A stretch of DNA of 64,000 nt from Sarcophilus harrisii. Taxonomy: Eukaryota > Chordata > Mammalia > Dasyuromorphia > Dasyuridae. Below, piece after piece: positions 1 to 13,306 of this stretch. The translations under genes and the position numbers were made by a program. The notes beneath the pieces were generated by a model. The model worked only from the letters and a program-made list of their open reading frames with translations, made no database searches and was not told the DNA's origin. Each line of letters opens with the position of its first letter. Position 1 is the first letter of the stretch. The DNA is taken from the NCBI RefSeq assembly GCF_902635505.1, contig NC_045429.1:35720257-35784256 (forward strand). Direction: 5' to 3'.

Positions 1-440
1 TTCCTGTGAAATTCTTGATCTTTTGTTCTTCCAAATGAATTTTGTTATTTTTATTTTCTTAGCTTAATAAAACAAATTTTAGTAATTTAATTGGAATGGC
101 ATTGAATGAGTAGATTAATTTAGCTACAATTGTCATTTTTATTATATTGGCTTTATTATGTTTTCATAGCCACCCATCTGACTTTATTTGTATACAAAGT
201 GTTTAATAATAATTGTGATTTCTGATTCTTTCCACTTTTTTCTTCTCTTATTGAAATTTTTAGCATTTTTAATGCAATATTGAATAATATTGGTATGATG
301 GGCATCTTTGCTTCATTTCAGCTCTCATTTAGTAAGGCTTTTAGCTTATTTACCCCTTTACAAATGATGGCTGCTGATAGTTTTAAATAGTTATCATTTT
401 TAGGAAAAAAATCCATTTGTACCTCTGCTTTCAATTAGTT
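1..440 (-). mobile_element. L1 ORF2 fragment, antisense (left part)
   Basis: 'taattggaatggcattgaat', 'aatgcaatattgaataatat' and 'ggctgctgatagttttaaat' are antisense L1 ORF2 (reverse transcriptase region). It continues upstream of the window and resumes at about 4206. Confidence 0.7.
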
Positions 441-935
441 TTTTTGCATTTAATCTATTTAATTTTTTCTAATTGCATGTAGTCTTCAACTTTCATTTTT
501 GTAAGATTTAGAGTTCCAAATTTTTATTCCTCTCTTCCTTCCCTCTTCCCCAAGCAGCAAACAAGCTAATATAGGTTATAAATGTACAATCATGTTAAAC
601 ATATTTCCATATTAGTCATGTTATGAAAGAAGAATCAGAACAAAAACCATGAGAATGAAAACAACAAATTTTTTTTTAAAAAGTGAAAACAATATGCTAT
701 AATCTGCATTTAGACTCCATAATTCTTTCTCTGAATGTGGATGGCATTTTTCATTACAATTCTCTTGAAATTATTTTTGATCCCTGTATTGCTGAAAAGA
801 GCTAAGTCTATCATAGTTGTTAATTGCACAGTGCTGTCATTATTGTGTACAATGCTCTCTTGGTTCTTCCCACTTCACTAAGCATCAGTTCATGTAAGTC
901 TTTCCATGTTTGTTTCTTTCTTTATTCATTAGTAT
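440..935 (-). mobile_element. L1/HAL1-type 3' end, antisense, 5'-truncated
   Basis: Antisense 3' UTR words occur ('cacttcactaagcatcagtt', 'acaatgctctcttggttctt', 'cctctcttccttccctcttc'). Its own polar end is near 440-540. It abuts the fuller element at 936-4203. Confidence 0.55.
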
Positions 936-3900
936 TTTGTTTTCCCCCAAGTATATGTAAAAACAATTTTAACATTATTTTTTTAAAAATCTGAATTCCA
1001 GATTCTTTCCCTTTCTCTCTTTCCTACCCCACTTCATTGAGAATATAAACAAATCAATACAGATTATATATGTGCAGTGATGCAAAACATTTCCATAAAA
1101 TCCCCCAAGAAAAAAAAACCAGGAAAAAGAAAGTTTAAAAGTATGTCTTATTTAGACATCATCAGTTCTTTCTTTGGATATAGATAGCTTTTTCCATCTT
1201 AAGTCTTTCAGCGTTGTCTTGAATAATTGTTTTACTGAGAATAATAGCTAAGTCATTCACAGACAATCATCTTAGAATATTTCTGTAACTTTGAACATAG
1301 TACATTTCACTTTGCATCAGCTCAAGGAACTCTTTCCAGGTTTTTCTAAGAGCATCCCATCCATCATTTCTTACAGCATTCCATCATAATCACATATTTG
1401 TTCAACTATTTCCCAAATGATAGTCATCTCCTTAATTTCCAATTCTTTGTCCTCAGAAGAGAACTGTTATAATTTTTTTTTTTACATATAGGTCCTTTTC
1501 CTTTTTGTTTTTTATTTCTTTTGTGACTGACACAGACGTAGTAGAGGTATTGTTAGGTCAGGTGTATGCCTGGTGTTACAACCCTTTGGGTATAGTCCCA
1601 AATTTCTCTACCGGATGGTTGGATACATTCACAACTCTGCCAACAATGCATTAATATCTCATTTTTCCTACATTGCCTCCAATATTTGTCATTTTCCTTT
1701 TCTTTCCCATTAGTCAATCTGATAGATGATAGGTACTTCAGAATTGTTTTAATTTGCATTTCTCCAATCAATAATGAATTAGAACTTTTTTTCATATGTT
1801 ATATATAGCTTTGATTAGTTCATCTGAAAACGGTTCCTATCTTTTGATCATTTTATTATTTGGGAAATGGTTCTTTTTTTAATAATTACACTTACTTTTC
1901 TATGTTTGAAGAATGAGGTCTTTGTCAGAGAAACCTGTTTCAATTTTTTTTCACACTTTTATTAACTATCTCCTCTATTTATTCTGTTCTATCCTTTCAG
2001 TCTGTCCCTCCTCAAAAGTGGTTTTTGCTCCTGACTATCCTCTCTACTGATCTATCCTCCCTTCTCTCACCACCCCCTCCATCCCTTTCCCCTTCCACTT
2101 TCCTGTAGAGTAAGATAGATTTCTACACTAAATGAGCATGCATGTTATTCCTTCTTTGAGCTAATTCTAATGATAACAAGATTCCCTCACTCTCCTTTAC
2201 CTCCCTGTTCTTCTCTTCACTGCAAAAACTTTTTCTTGCCTCTTTTATATGAAATAAATTACTCCATTTTATCTCTCCCTTTCTCCTGGTACATTCTTCT
2301 CTCATGCCTTAATTTTTTTAAAGATATCATCCTTTCAAATTCAACTGCCCTCTGTCTACATCTACTCCTTTTAACTGCCATAATAATGAGAAAGTTACAA
2401 GTATTGTTTTCCCATATAGGAATGCAAACAATTTAACCTTATTAAGTCCCTTATGATTTCCCTCTATTGTTTACCTTTTTATGCTTCTCTTGAATTTTAC
2501 ATTTGAAAGTAAAATTTTCTATTCAGTTTTGGTCTTTTCATTAAGAAACCTTCAAAAACCTTCATTTCATTGAATGTCTTCTTTTTCCCCTGAAGAATGA
2601 TACTCAGTTTTTCTGGATAGGTGAATCCTTGATTATAATCCTAACTCCTTTGCCCTACATAATACCATATTCCAAAATCTCCAGTCTTTTAATGTAGAAG
2701 CTGCTAAATCTTGTGTTCATCTCACTGTTACTATATAACTGTTTCTTTCTGGCTGCTTGCAATATTTTCTCTTTGACCTGCTCTTGAATTTGGCTATAAT
2801 ATTCATGGGAGTTTCCATTTGGGGATCTCCTTCAGGAGAAAATCAGTGGATTCTTGTAGTTTCTAATTTACCCTCTGATTCTAGAATGTCATGGCAGTTT
2901 TCCTTAACAATTCTTTGAAAGATGATGTAGGTTCCAGTGAGTAGAATAATTCTTAAGTATCTCTTCTTAATCTATGTTCCAGCTCAGTTGTTTTTCCAAT
3001 GAAATATCTCACATAATTTTTCACTTATTTGGTTTTATTTTATTATTTCTTGTTTTCTCAGTAAGTCATTAGCTTCCATTTGTTCAATTTTAATTTTCAA
3101 GAAATCATTTTCCTTAGCGAGAATTTTGTCATCCTTTGCCATTTATGCAATTCTACTTTTAAAGGAATCATTTTCTTGAATTTTTGTGCCTCTCTTTCCA
3201 TTTGGCCAATTTTTCTTTATAAGGCATTCTTTTCCTCAATGACTTTTTGTACTTCCTTGACCATTTGGTCTAGTTTGTTTTTTAAAGTATTATTTTATTC
3301 AGTATGTTTTTGTCTCCTTTATCAAAATATTTCCTTGTTTTTCATGATTTTCTTGCATTAATCTCATTTTTCTTCTCAATTCTTTCTCTATCTCTCTTAC
3401 TTGATTTTCAAAATCCTTTTTTGAGTTCTTCCATGGCCTGAAACCAATTTATATTTTTATTTGAGGCTTAGCTTTGACTTTGTTATCTTCTTAGTGTGTG
3501 TATTGATCTTCTGTTACTTGCTTAGTTTTCCAGCCTGATACTTGACTTTTAACTTTTTGTTAAGTGTAGGGCCTTCCTTCCAAGGTGGAGGGTGTGCTGT
3601 TCCAAGATTCAGAACTTTGTACAGCTATTTTCAGAGTTTTCAGTTCTTTCCTAATAAGAGCTATGTTTACTAATCTCCTGGCCTGTGTTCTGATCTTTGA
3701 GTGACCACATGTATTATTTTCTGCTCTGAAATTGTGAAGAGTTCCTGATCCTTTATGGCTGCAAGCTCCAGTGTGGTAATGTGCTGCTCCTCACCTGGGG
3801 ACTGCAGCCCAGAACCACAACTGAGAGTCAACTATGAACAAAGCAGTAGTCCTACTTCTGTTCTAACAAAGATACTTCCGTAATCTCCTTCTGATCAAGT

Positions 3901-4203
3901 TGTTCAACCCCTTTGCTATTTATGGTCTGAGAGAGCTAGAAAAACAGCTCTTGCTGCTGATGATTCATTGGCTCCCAGACCTATTCCTAATTTGCTGGAT
4001 CCTGCACTGGACTACTATACTCTCACCTCTATTGCATCAGATTGTTCCTATCTACCTTCTAAATTGTCTTGGGCTGGAAAATCATTTCACTCCATCTTTT
4101 TGTGGGTTTTTCTGCTTTAAAATTTGTTTAGAGTCTTTATTTAAAAGTATTTGGAAGGGTTTGGGGGATAATTCAGGTGAGTCTTTTCTTTACCATCTCA
4201 AAT
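936..4203 (-). mobile_element. HAL1-type element (5' UTR, ORF1, 3' UTR), antisense
   Basis: On the minus strand: the 5' end near 4203 ('gagatggtaaagaaaagact'), 5' UTR to about 3490, the ORF1 coiled coil at about 3450-3080 (ELKK.FENQVREIEKELRRK type), the ORF1 end at about 2950-2450 ('ggaaaactgccatgacattc'), then a 3' UTR to about 936 with no ORF2. It is near full length. The frames are broken in several places. Confidence 0.7.
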
Positions 4204-4205
4204 AT

Positions 4206-4500
4206 TTTAATAAGAATGAATATTCTATTTGTCAAAGATTTTCTGCATCTAAGAGAATGATTTTTTTATCATTGATACAATTAATATTAATAGTTTTCCT
4301 TATGTTAAACCATCCTATATTGATGTATACTTTTTATAATATTTTATTGTAGTCTCCTACCTAGCATTTTCTTTAAGATTTTTGTATCCATATTCATTAA
4401 CGAAATTGGTCTATAATTAACTTTCTCTGTTTTTGCTCTTTTTGGTTTAGATATCAGTACCATATTTGTTTCAAAAAAGGAGTTTGGTAGGACTCTTAGA
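4206..4500 (-). mobile_element. L1 ORF2 fragment, antisense (right part)
   Basis: 'gattttctgcatctaagaga', 'cattcattaacgaaattggt', 'ctataattaactttctctgt' and 'aaaaggagtttggtaggact' are the next antisense L1 ORF2 words after those ending at 440. Confidence 0.7.
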
Positions 4501-4504
4501 ACTG

Positions 4505-4883
4505 ACTTTCTATGCCACAAACTAATGCTATTATATGCAAATTATATTCACATTCAGTACTATTTTTATCAATAATAAAATACTACTCATACACATGAGA
4601 ATTTTTATAAAATTCTAGGAAATATTGTAGCATATTTTTCCAGATTTACACAGTTTTAATGATAAAAGACAGCTACCTTTTAATGATAAAATATCTACCC
4701 CTGATGATAAAATAGCTGCTATTTTAGAAACTGGACATAAGTACACAGAGATATGGTAATTTTAATAATGTATATTTTCAATTGCTTTATAATATTTTTA
4801 AAATATAAGTTATTTTGGCAGAAGTTTAAGCATTTAAACTGAAAGGAACACAATTTAAGATATCTTTTCTTTGATCTGGACAG
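4505..4883 (+). other. KYAT3: KYAT3 intronic sequence before the first visible exon
   Basis: AT-rich, with three loose repeats of an 'aatgataaaa' word near 4655-4715. No other feature. Confidence 0.6.
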
Positions 4884-5033
4884 GGTCATCCATCACTTGT
4901 GCAAGCTTTATCTTCTCTATATGAAAATTTTTATGGCAGATCAATTGATCCAAATCATGAAACAATAGTGACAGTGGGAGGATATGGATCTCTTTTTAAT
5001 GCTATACAAGGATTAGTTAATGAAGAAGAAGAA
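4884..5033 (+). CDS. KYAT3: KYAT3 exon starting at [16 protein letters not shown]
   Basis: This exon has 50 codons in phase 0 on both sides. It is preceded by a pyrimidine-rich stretch and CAG (4881-4883) and followed by gtaagt at 5034. It encodes the end of the helix after the NQYTRG region and the [13 protein letters not shown] segment, whose GYGSLFNA loop lies at the cofactor phosphate in this family. The end is unusually acidic (NEEEE). It opens in mid-protein, so the preceding exon must lie upstream; no candidate for it is visible in 1-4880, which is mostly repeat. Confidence 0.93.
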
Positions 5034-8000
5034 GTAAGTTGTTTCTGTTATATTAAATGTAGCTTAATTATCAAATTATCAAACCTGCCTTCTTTCCTGC
5101 TTTGGCATATTTTAAAGTTTATTTATATAGAGAAAAAATTTCATAAAAATCCCCCTCCTCATATTTCACTACATTAAATCCTGGAAATTATAGAAGATAG
5201 ATGCATAGCTTGGTTTTTATTGATTGACTGATTGATTGAAAGATTGGTAACTCACTTAAGTCATTGCCTTCAGAAATTTACAATCAAGTTGGGATAATAA
5301 CAACTCCTTTTTTATTGCCATCTGAAAACTAAAGGATATCCATCAATTGGGGAATTATGGCCTAGGAATGTAGTGAAATTTTAATATAACATTAAAATGA
5401 CAAAAAAAAAAAAACAAAACAAAACAACCTGGGAAGACTTGTATAAACAGATAAAGAATAAAGTGAGCAAAATCAAAGGAACAGTTTTTTTTTTTTTTGG
5501 GGGGGGGCATTATGATAGCAACAACATTGTAAAGAAAAACTACTTTGAAAGACTTGAGAACTCTAATCAGTAGTTACATTGACCTGCCATCCATTATGGA
5601 CGTTCGAATAAAATCAGAAATTTAGTCAAAGAAATAAAGCACAAGTATAAATAATTAGGTGATGATGAAACAGATACCCATTGACCTAGTATCTTTTTTT
5701 TAAGTACACTTTTAAGTGACTGTCATGTGCAAGCCTCCAAGATTAGATTTGACTTTGTAAACCCAGAGTCTCAGAGAAGGAATAGGGGGTGCAGAGAAGC
5801 AGAAGGGTCCTGGTCGACAGGTTACATCTGCAATGCTTCTCCACTGCTCCAATCATCTCATTTTCTCTTTAGGAATCATGTTCACTCTTTCATGTTCATA
5901 TTCCAGTCATGATGCCATTCTATCAAGTCTATGATTCTTATGTTATCATTTCTATTAGGATCTATAATTTTCATATTTTGTGCATTTATTATATACAGAT
6001 ATCTGAATTTTCCTCCTTGACTTAATAATCCTTGCTACTGATATTCATTCATCTTCCTATGTCTTTTTCTCCATGCACTCTACATCAGGGTGTCAAACTC
6101 AAACAGATATGGACAGGCCTACATGTTGATTTAGAAAACCACAAATTAAAACTATCCACATTGCATTTTTGGCCTGCTGTGAATTGGACACTTCAGCCAT
6201 ATTGCAGTCAAACTGATTTGATTTTTCTTCCCCAAAGATTTCATTTCATCCCTGGCCTCTGGGCCTTGGAAACCTGAATTCTCACCTTCCTCACCATTGC
6301 CTTCTTATCCCTAGCTTCCTTCAAGACTACATGATATAACTAATATGGAAATATATTTTGCATGACTACTCATGTTGATTCTATATCAAATTGCTTACCA
6401 TCTGCAGCAGGGAAGATAGGGAGAAGGAAGGGAGGGAGGGAGGAAGAGAATTTGGAACTCAAAATTTTAAGAAACAAATATTAAAAATTGTTTTTGTATG
6501 TAATTGTTTTTTTAACAATTACTTTACTTTTTTTTTTTTAACAATTACTTTAACAATTAATTTTAAATGTAAGTTTTTTTTAAGAACTTCAGGAATATGA
6601 CCTGTCCACCCCCACCCCCTATACTGAATTTAAACTCTGAAAGTGCAGGGAATGTTTCTTTTTTGTTTTCTAGCACAGTAGCTGGTGCATAATTGATATT
6701 TAATGATTAATAAATTCTTGCTCAATTGGACTGCTACAAAGATATAAGTGATTATATCACTGCCTTCAAAAAGATTACTTTGCATCAGTGATCATTAACT
6801 TATGTGCTAACATGCAAAAAATTTGTGAAGGGAAAAAGAATGCAACTTCATAAAGAAGCCCGCACTGGCCTGGGCCTGGAAAGAAAAGTATATGAAGAGA
6901 ATGAGATGTGGAGGGAGATGGACATAGATTTGGGAGAAGTCAGGCAGGTAGAGATCAATAATGACTGCAGAAACTGTCCCAGAGTGCTTAAATGATGCTT
7001 ACTGTTTGGCCCTTTCTCAGGTGATCATTGTTGAGCCTTTCTTTGACTGCTACGAGCCCATGATAAAGATGGCTGGAGCAATTCCTGTCTCTCTCCCCTT
7101 ACGCCTTGTGAGTATGCTGACCAGGTAACTATGAAAGGCCAGGGGATCATCAGGGAGAGATCCAAAACATCCTTCCAAAGGATTGTGTGGTTATTCTGGA
7201 CAATGATAGTGTGGAACAGCATCTCTTCTAAGTAATTATTGGATCTTTGGCCTTGATTATCAACAACTGGTACCAAAAAACAATAATAGCAGCTCAATTT
7301 TAAGAAATACTTTGTAGTTTTATAGATCTCTTTTCTCTCAAAAAACTTATGAGCCTTTAAGAATGGTATGATTTCTTAAAATTTCCACCCACTTAACTAA
7401 TACATTAAGGCAAAGTATAATATTAACTATCTAAAATTGTAGCTAAAAGATTCCAATTAGCCAAGCTAAGATAGGTTCCCTTTAGGAGCATATATTCTAA
7501 TGCAGACGTGGGATGTTAGCAAATTGTTCTCCCCTCTAACCAAATGTAAATGTATACATCAAGCCTCCTAGGGACACTAAAGCAGGACAATAACCCAATA
7601 TTTTATATTTACTTTCCTTGTTCGTCTTAATAAGACTTCCTTTACCTTAACTTTCTATAATGCTTTCTTCACTTATTTTTTAAATTTTTGTTTGCTCAGT
7701 GACAATAATTACATATTTTAAATTAAATCATACCTTCATTTTTCATCTTTACATCCTAGAAACCTACTAAGGGAAAAGATTGGACCAGTGCCTCATGGAT
7801 ATTAGATCTTGAAGAACTGGAAAGTAAATTTAGTTCAAAAACCAAAGCTCTTATAATAAATACTCCACACAATCCCACTGGTAAGGTAAGTCTTTCTCCT
7901 TTGCCCTAGTTACTAAAATTTATAGGTTTTATGTGTATTGAGTAACACATTCCTTTATATATTTTTGTATTTTAGATATTTTCCAAAGAAGAGCTTCAAG

Positions 8001-8752
8001 GAATTGCTGATCTTTGTATTAAATATGACATCATTTGCATCAGTGATGAGGTTTATGAATGGCTGGTGTACACTGGACGTAAACACACTAAAATAGGTAC
8101 TAATTATTTTGTAGATCCATAATCTTAAGTTTAAGTCTGGATCTGTGTGGAACAACCAGCTAACCTGTTTCTTAAAACCAGATATTGGTTGTTTACCTTG
8201 GACACCTAAAAATACAAGAGAATAGCATTAGGTAAGGTAAATTCTCCTTTTTAGCAATTCTGGAATCACAACAATTTTTTGTTTTTTGTAAAAAAAAAAA
8301 AAAAAGTTTTGTAAAACTTTTGTAAAACTAAAGATTTACTTTAGTGTGTGCAATAGAGGACCAGCATGGTGGCATATAGAAAGCTGGTCTGATAGTCTGG
8401 AACACTTGGGTGCAAGTCGCACGTCTGATACATTACTGACACAGAATCCTGAGAAAGTCACTTAGACTTGCAATATCCAAGGTACATTTTATCAGCAATT
8501 GCAGAATGTTTTCTGGTAGAGGGACTTATGAAATGACAAATCAAAAAAAAATTTCATTATATCATATCTTTATCACAAGAATGTGCAATATTCATATGGT
8601 TTCTAAAATAATAAAGTTGCCAATCTTTTTGTACGTTTCTGAAATAAAATATTTTGAAAATATGTTTAAATTCACCTTCATTATTAACTCATCTTCATAC
8701 TATCTACATGAGTACTTAGGTAGGTAAATATATATATGTTTATATATATATG

Positions 8753-8802
<50 letters not shown>

Positions 8803-11800
8803 TATACACACTTTTTTTCATTGGATTCAGGTAGAGCTTTGGAGTTTGCCTAGATAACCTGTAATAATCCTTTTATCTCCAAGAATAGCCAGTAGTTATA
8901 AGGATTTATGCATGAATAGTCATAACCTAGGGGAGATTTGAGGTTATTATATTGAATTACAGTCAGTTAATACTTAATATTTATTAACTGTACTGTACTA
9001 AGCACTGGGGATATAAATGAAGATAAGACAGTCTTCTGTTCTTAAGGAACTCATAATGTAGAAACAGAATACAAACAACCATGTACAGACAGGATAGTTA
9101 TAGAATAATTTGGAGAAGATTAACAGAAGGAAGGCATTACTACCATTAAGGGAAATGAGGAAAGGTTTCTTGTAGAAGAAAGACAGGAAGCAGAGATGAG
9201 GAGGAAGAGAATTCCAGACAGGGTGGGGAGGACAGCCAGTTACTTAACAGCTTAGCCAGAACAAAGATAGCTCCTTTACCCACCACAATGATAGGGGAAT
9301 TAGGCTCTCAGCTCAGCTCAGTTCTTGCAACATTTTAAGTCCAAAGCCCTCTGGACCATCTTTCTAGAATTCCAGGCTCTCAAGAGTTCCTTCCTGTGCA
9401 GATTGCAACAACTTCCCTGGAATCTTAAAACTCAAAGTCCCTATGGCTTAAGCTTCTACCTCGGAGACTCCCTTCCCTGCCCCTTGAAATGAAAAAAAGC
9501 ACAAACCCAAGACCAAACCCCCAAGCCTGTTTTGCCATGCTATCTGGCTTCCTGATAAGATGAAGACAGCCCTTAGACCACAAAAATCTAGTTAGTAATG
9601 ACTAACTGGTTTATCACCAAAATATAAGTTGTTCCTTAATTCCTCTGTGTGGAATGTGCTGCCTAGGGTTGGACCATCTCTTCTGAACAAGTCAAACCAA
9701 TGCCCATAATGCCAGGGTTTCTATTGCAACAGAATCCTTCTTGGGGTCTTTTCCACAGTTGACAGTCACTGTCAAGAGATGACAAGCATACATACACATG
9801 CCTATAGCATAGGGTGGATTAAATTTGTTCTCAAAGATGTCAGTGAACTAATGATCCAAAGGAGAAGGAGCAGATGTCATTAGTTGGGGGAGTCAACAGA
9901 GACTTCATTAATGATGGGATATTTGAGCTGAGTTTTAAAAGATGGATGATATTTTGATAGCTGCCAGAAGAGACACTTCTCTAGGTTAAGGGATCTATAT
10001 GAGCAATGACCTGGAGGTAAAAACAAAAACAAAAACAAGGATCATTGAATACAAGAAAGAAAATTAAGTTGATTTATAGTGTAATATAAAATAAGATTGC
10101 TTACCTAAACTTATCTTAGATGTCACTCTGTGAAGCAGGTGTGACACAGGATTTAAGTGATTAATGTACCAACTTGGCCAAGGTTACAAACCATGGCTGC
10201 CAATCTAGGTGGTCTTCTCCTTGTGTTCTGACCATCAAACCACACTGCCATTTGCATACATTTGGTTCCTATATTTCTAAGACCTTGCCTTTGAAGGAGG
10301 CTTTTCAGAATTTCTGAGGACAAAGGAGTATGCCATTGCTGTTAAATGGCAAAGGCTCTTGTCACAAATTAGGGAACACCTTCTTCTATAAGCTTGAAGG
10401 TAGATAAACTTGCCATAGCCATAAAGGGAGACGATTGTAAGGAAAAAAGCTGAGGAGTGCTGGCTGAGTCATCAAAGATGTTACTCAGGGCCTCTTCTTC
10501 AAACTAATGGGCCAAATAACATTTTTGTGGATAGTAGGATTTAAGAAAACTTTAATTTGGAGCTTTAGATAAAATATTTGTAACCTAAACCACATGGGTT
10601 GAGATGCAAAATTCTTTTGACTTCCTTGAAGTCTTCTGACCTTGGAAGATCTGGGACTACAAGTTGACCTACCAGGTTGGATAAGCCCTTTTTAGAGCCC
10701 TGACTCTTTGTCCAGAAAAATAGCAAGTTGGATGGATTTTTGACTTTTATTTACTTAATGTAGTACTTTCCTGAATGAGTAGTTTATGACCTGACATGAG
10801 AATTTTATCATAAACAACTGCTTGAGGTATATGTAGGCTTGAATCTTTCCCCAGTAGGAAGTTAGAGAAATGTAATCATTTGAAATCACTTTTATTTTAA
10901 GATTTTCATTTAAAGGGGGAAGAAGAGTAGCTAATGAACCAAAAGTATTTTATGCCCAACATAAAATATATATATGATAATGGCTCTGCTCAAAGCTCCA
11001 GAGTTTGAGTTAACTTCATTTAGGATTGTTCTAACAGGTCATTTTAAATGACCATGAAATTTATTGTTTAAACCTACAAACTATAAACCCTTCAAAGTAA
11101 AAATGTAACATAAAATAGCTTTACCAAAGAGAAGCAAGACATCTTTTTAAACTCAACTTTTTAGTTTTTATCACAGACCATAAAAAGAAAACAAGGGAAA
11201 AAATGAGCCCACTATTTCACAATTTAGACAGGGCCATTCTCTCACATTAAATTTTATCTATTCTATGAAATGCAGTGACATTTGTTTCAAGAAAGATGCA
11301 CAATGGCTATTACATCAATTTGCAGAGTGGAGAAGGTGGTTCCTTAACATAATATAATAAAGGTTTCTAACCATACTTCAGGAAGCTAGTATCATTTTTA
11401 TGTTGTCATATAGGCAGTTTTTTCTAGAGTTGGTCTATCTATCATGTCTCTAACTCTCATCTGACTTGTAAAAGTATAAACTACCTATGAGTAACAGAGA
11501 GGCCTTGGCTGATTTAAAAGAAATGAATACCAGATAGCAACTGAGGATTCTTGTAGCAATGCTAGTGATTTGTGTGCTTATCTGTAACCTCCTTTGAACT
11601 TTTCCCTAAATCCTCAGATCCATGGTACAGAGACAATGAAACTGATGGTCAGTGCTAGAATCATCCTTTAACAGTTATAGGACATAGCCTTTAGAGGAAT
11701 TGACCAATTACAACCATGTAAAGTGACATGTAAACAATTAATAATACCTTAGGGAGTTTTGAGTATTTTTGGGGAAGTATGCCTAAGTAAAATGTTTCAA

Positions 11801-13264
11801 GCTTTGTGGTTTTCATTTTTATAAGAAAAAGAATAAGCCCAGGAATATACTATTTCCCATAAATATTTATTGGAACCTCCTACACTGTTATTTCCCTATC
11901 TGATAATACATGCTGAATTACTACTTTTCCCTCTTTCCTAATCAGACTGTGAGCACTACACAGTGAGAAGGAAATTAAGTTTGAGTATGTCGAGAAGGAT
12001 CATATCATATAAAAATCATGTGAAGGAACTGAAGATATTTAACCTAGAAAAAGAGGATGGGGGTGAGGGGAGAAAATGAGAAATTAATAACTGTCTTCAA
12101 TTCAAATCAATAACTATCTTAATAGCTGACATTAAGGAAGAGAGTTAAATTTCTTTTTCTTGGTCCCAGAGGACAGATCTGAAAGCAAGGGGATGATTGT
12201 AAAAAATAAAATTGGGGGTTGATGAAAGAACGCTTCAGCAATGAGAGAAATTCAGAAGTAAAATAAGAGTACTTGGCAGATAGTTTCCAGGAATCTTCAG
12301 TTAGTTTCCAGGAGTCTTCAGTCAAAGGCCAGATACCAACTGGAATGGAGACTATTTTCCCAGATATTGATAGAATTTGATAGTGTCTGAGGGCTCTTCC
12401 AAAAAGTCCAATGCTACTTCAATATGATGGTTTTTCAAAATCCTCTGTATATCATCACTTAAGAAAAAATTATACCAAAGACAAAAATATACTATGCTAA
12501 TATAGAATTTTGGTATCTTAAACAGTACAATATTTTAGTCAATATTTTGCTTTAATTGTGTAATCCAAAATGACTTTTAGTTAAAATGCCATGATTTAGT
12601 GTCAGAATATAGAGAAGGTAAATTCATTAGAGATAAACAACTTAATTTTTTTTCCCATACAGCTACTTTGCCAGGTATGTGGGAAAGAACAATAACAATA
12701 GGAAGTGCTGGAAAAACATTCAGTGTAACTGGCTGGAAGGTAAAATGTATTATAGAATTTTATAGATGAAAACAGACATGAATTTTCACTTTCTGTGTTT
12801 TTAAATTTCTGTGTTTAATTTGAAGACTTTACTAGAATATATACATAATTTTTTTTAACTCTCCTAAACTTGGACATGTTGATCTCTATTCTAGAGAAAG
12901 CATGCCAATTCTAGAGAAAGCAGTTGTATCTGCTATTGATATGCTAGTTAGGTGACAATCTTTCTATGCATGTTTTTTCATCTCAAAAAATTAGGAGTTT
13001 TTAGGGGCAGCTAGGTGGCACAGTTGATAGACACTGGCCCTGGAATCAGGAGGACCTGCGTTTAAATCCCCAACTTTAGACACTTAATACTTCCTAGCTG
13101 TGTGACCCTGGGCAAGTCACATAACCCCAATTGGCTCAGGAAAAAAAAAATTAATCTTAATTCCCTTTCCAGCTCTAAAATTCAGTACTTGTGACCTATT
13201 ATCAATTTTTGCTATATTTTTAGATAATGAAAAGAATTGGGTAATTTAAAATAAAATGAACAGA

Positions 13265-13306
<42 letters not shown>

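Larger units (their letters stand above)
5034..7020 (+). other. KYAT3: KYAT3 intron with L1 3' end and other repeats
   Basis: The intron runs from gtaagt to ctcag. It holds a sense L1-type 3' region at about 5290-5690 and 6333-6500, a TE-like piece near 6085-6180 and an L2 3' end at 6620-6730. I see nothing recognisable in 5700-6050, including a 61-codon open frame there, or in 6735-7018. Confidence 0.8.
8097..12662 (+). other. KYAT3: KYAT3 intron, 4.6 kb
   Basis: It contains a SINE (8360-8530), a (TA)n tract, an interrupted unassigned repeat (8980-10015) and an L3 remnant (11985-12390). The stretch 10020-11980 shows no repeat or gene that I recognise and may be largely unique. Confidence 0.8.

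Noticed and set aside
3900-4352. A 150-codon open frame on the plus strand
   Set aside because: It is the reverse strand of a HAL1-type 5' UTR running into L1 ORF2; no domain and no host context.
1-4880. The KYAT3 exon that should precede 4884 (NQYTRG region)
   Set aside because: I looked for a coding match and a following GT donor and found only L1/HAL1-type sequence and AT-rich intron; it must lie upstream of the window.
8727-8807. CRISPR-like or regulatory repeat array
   Set aside because: It is a plain TA microsatellite, and the host is a mammal.
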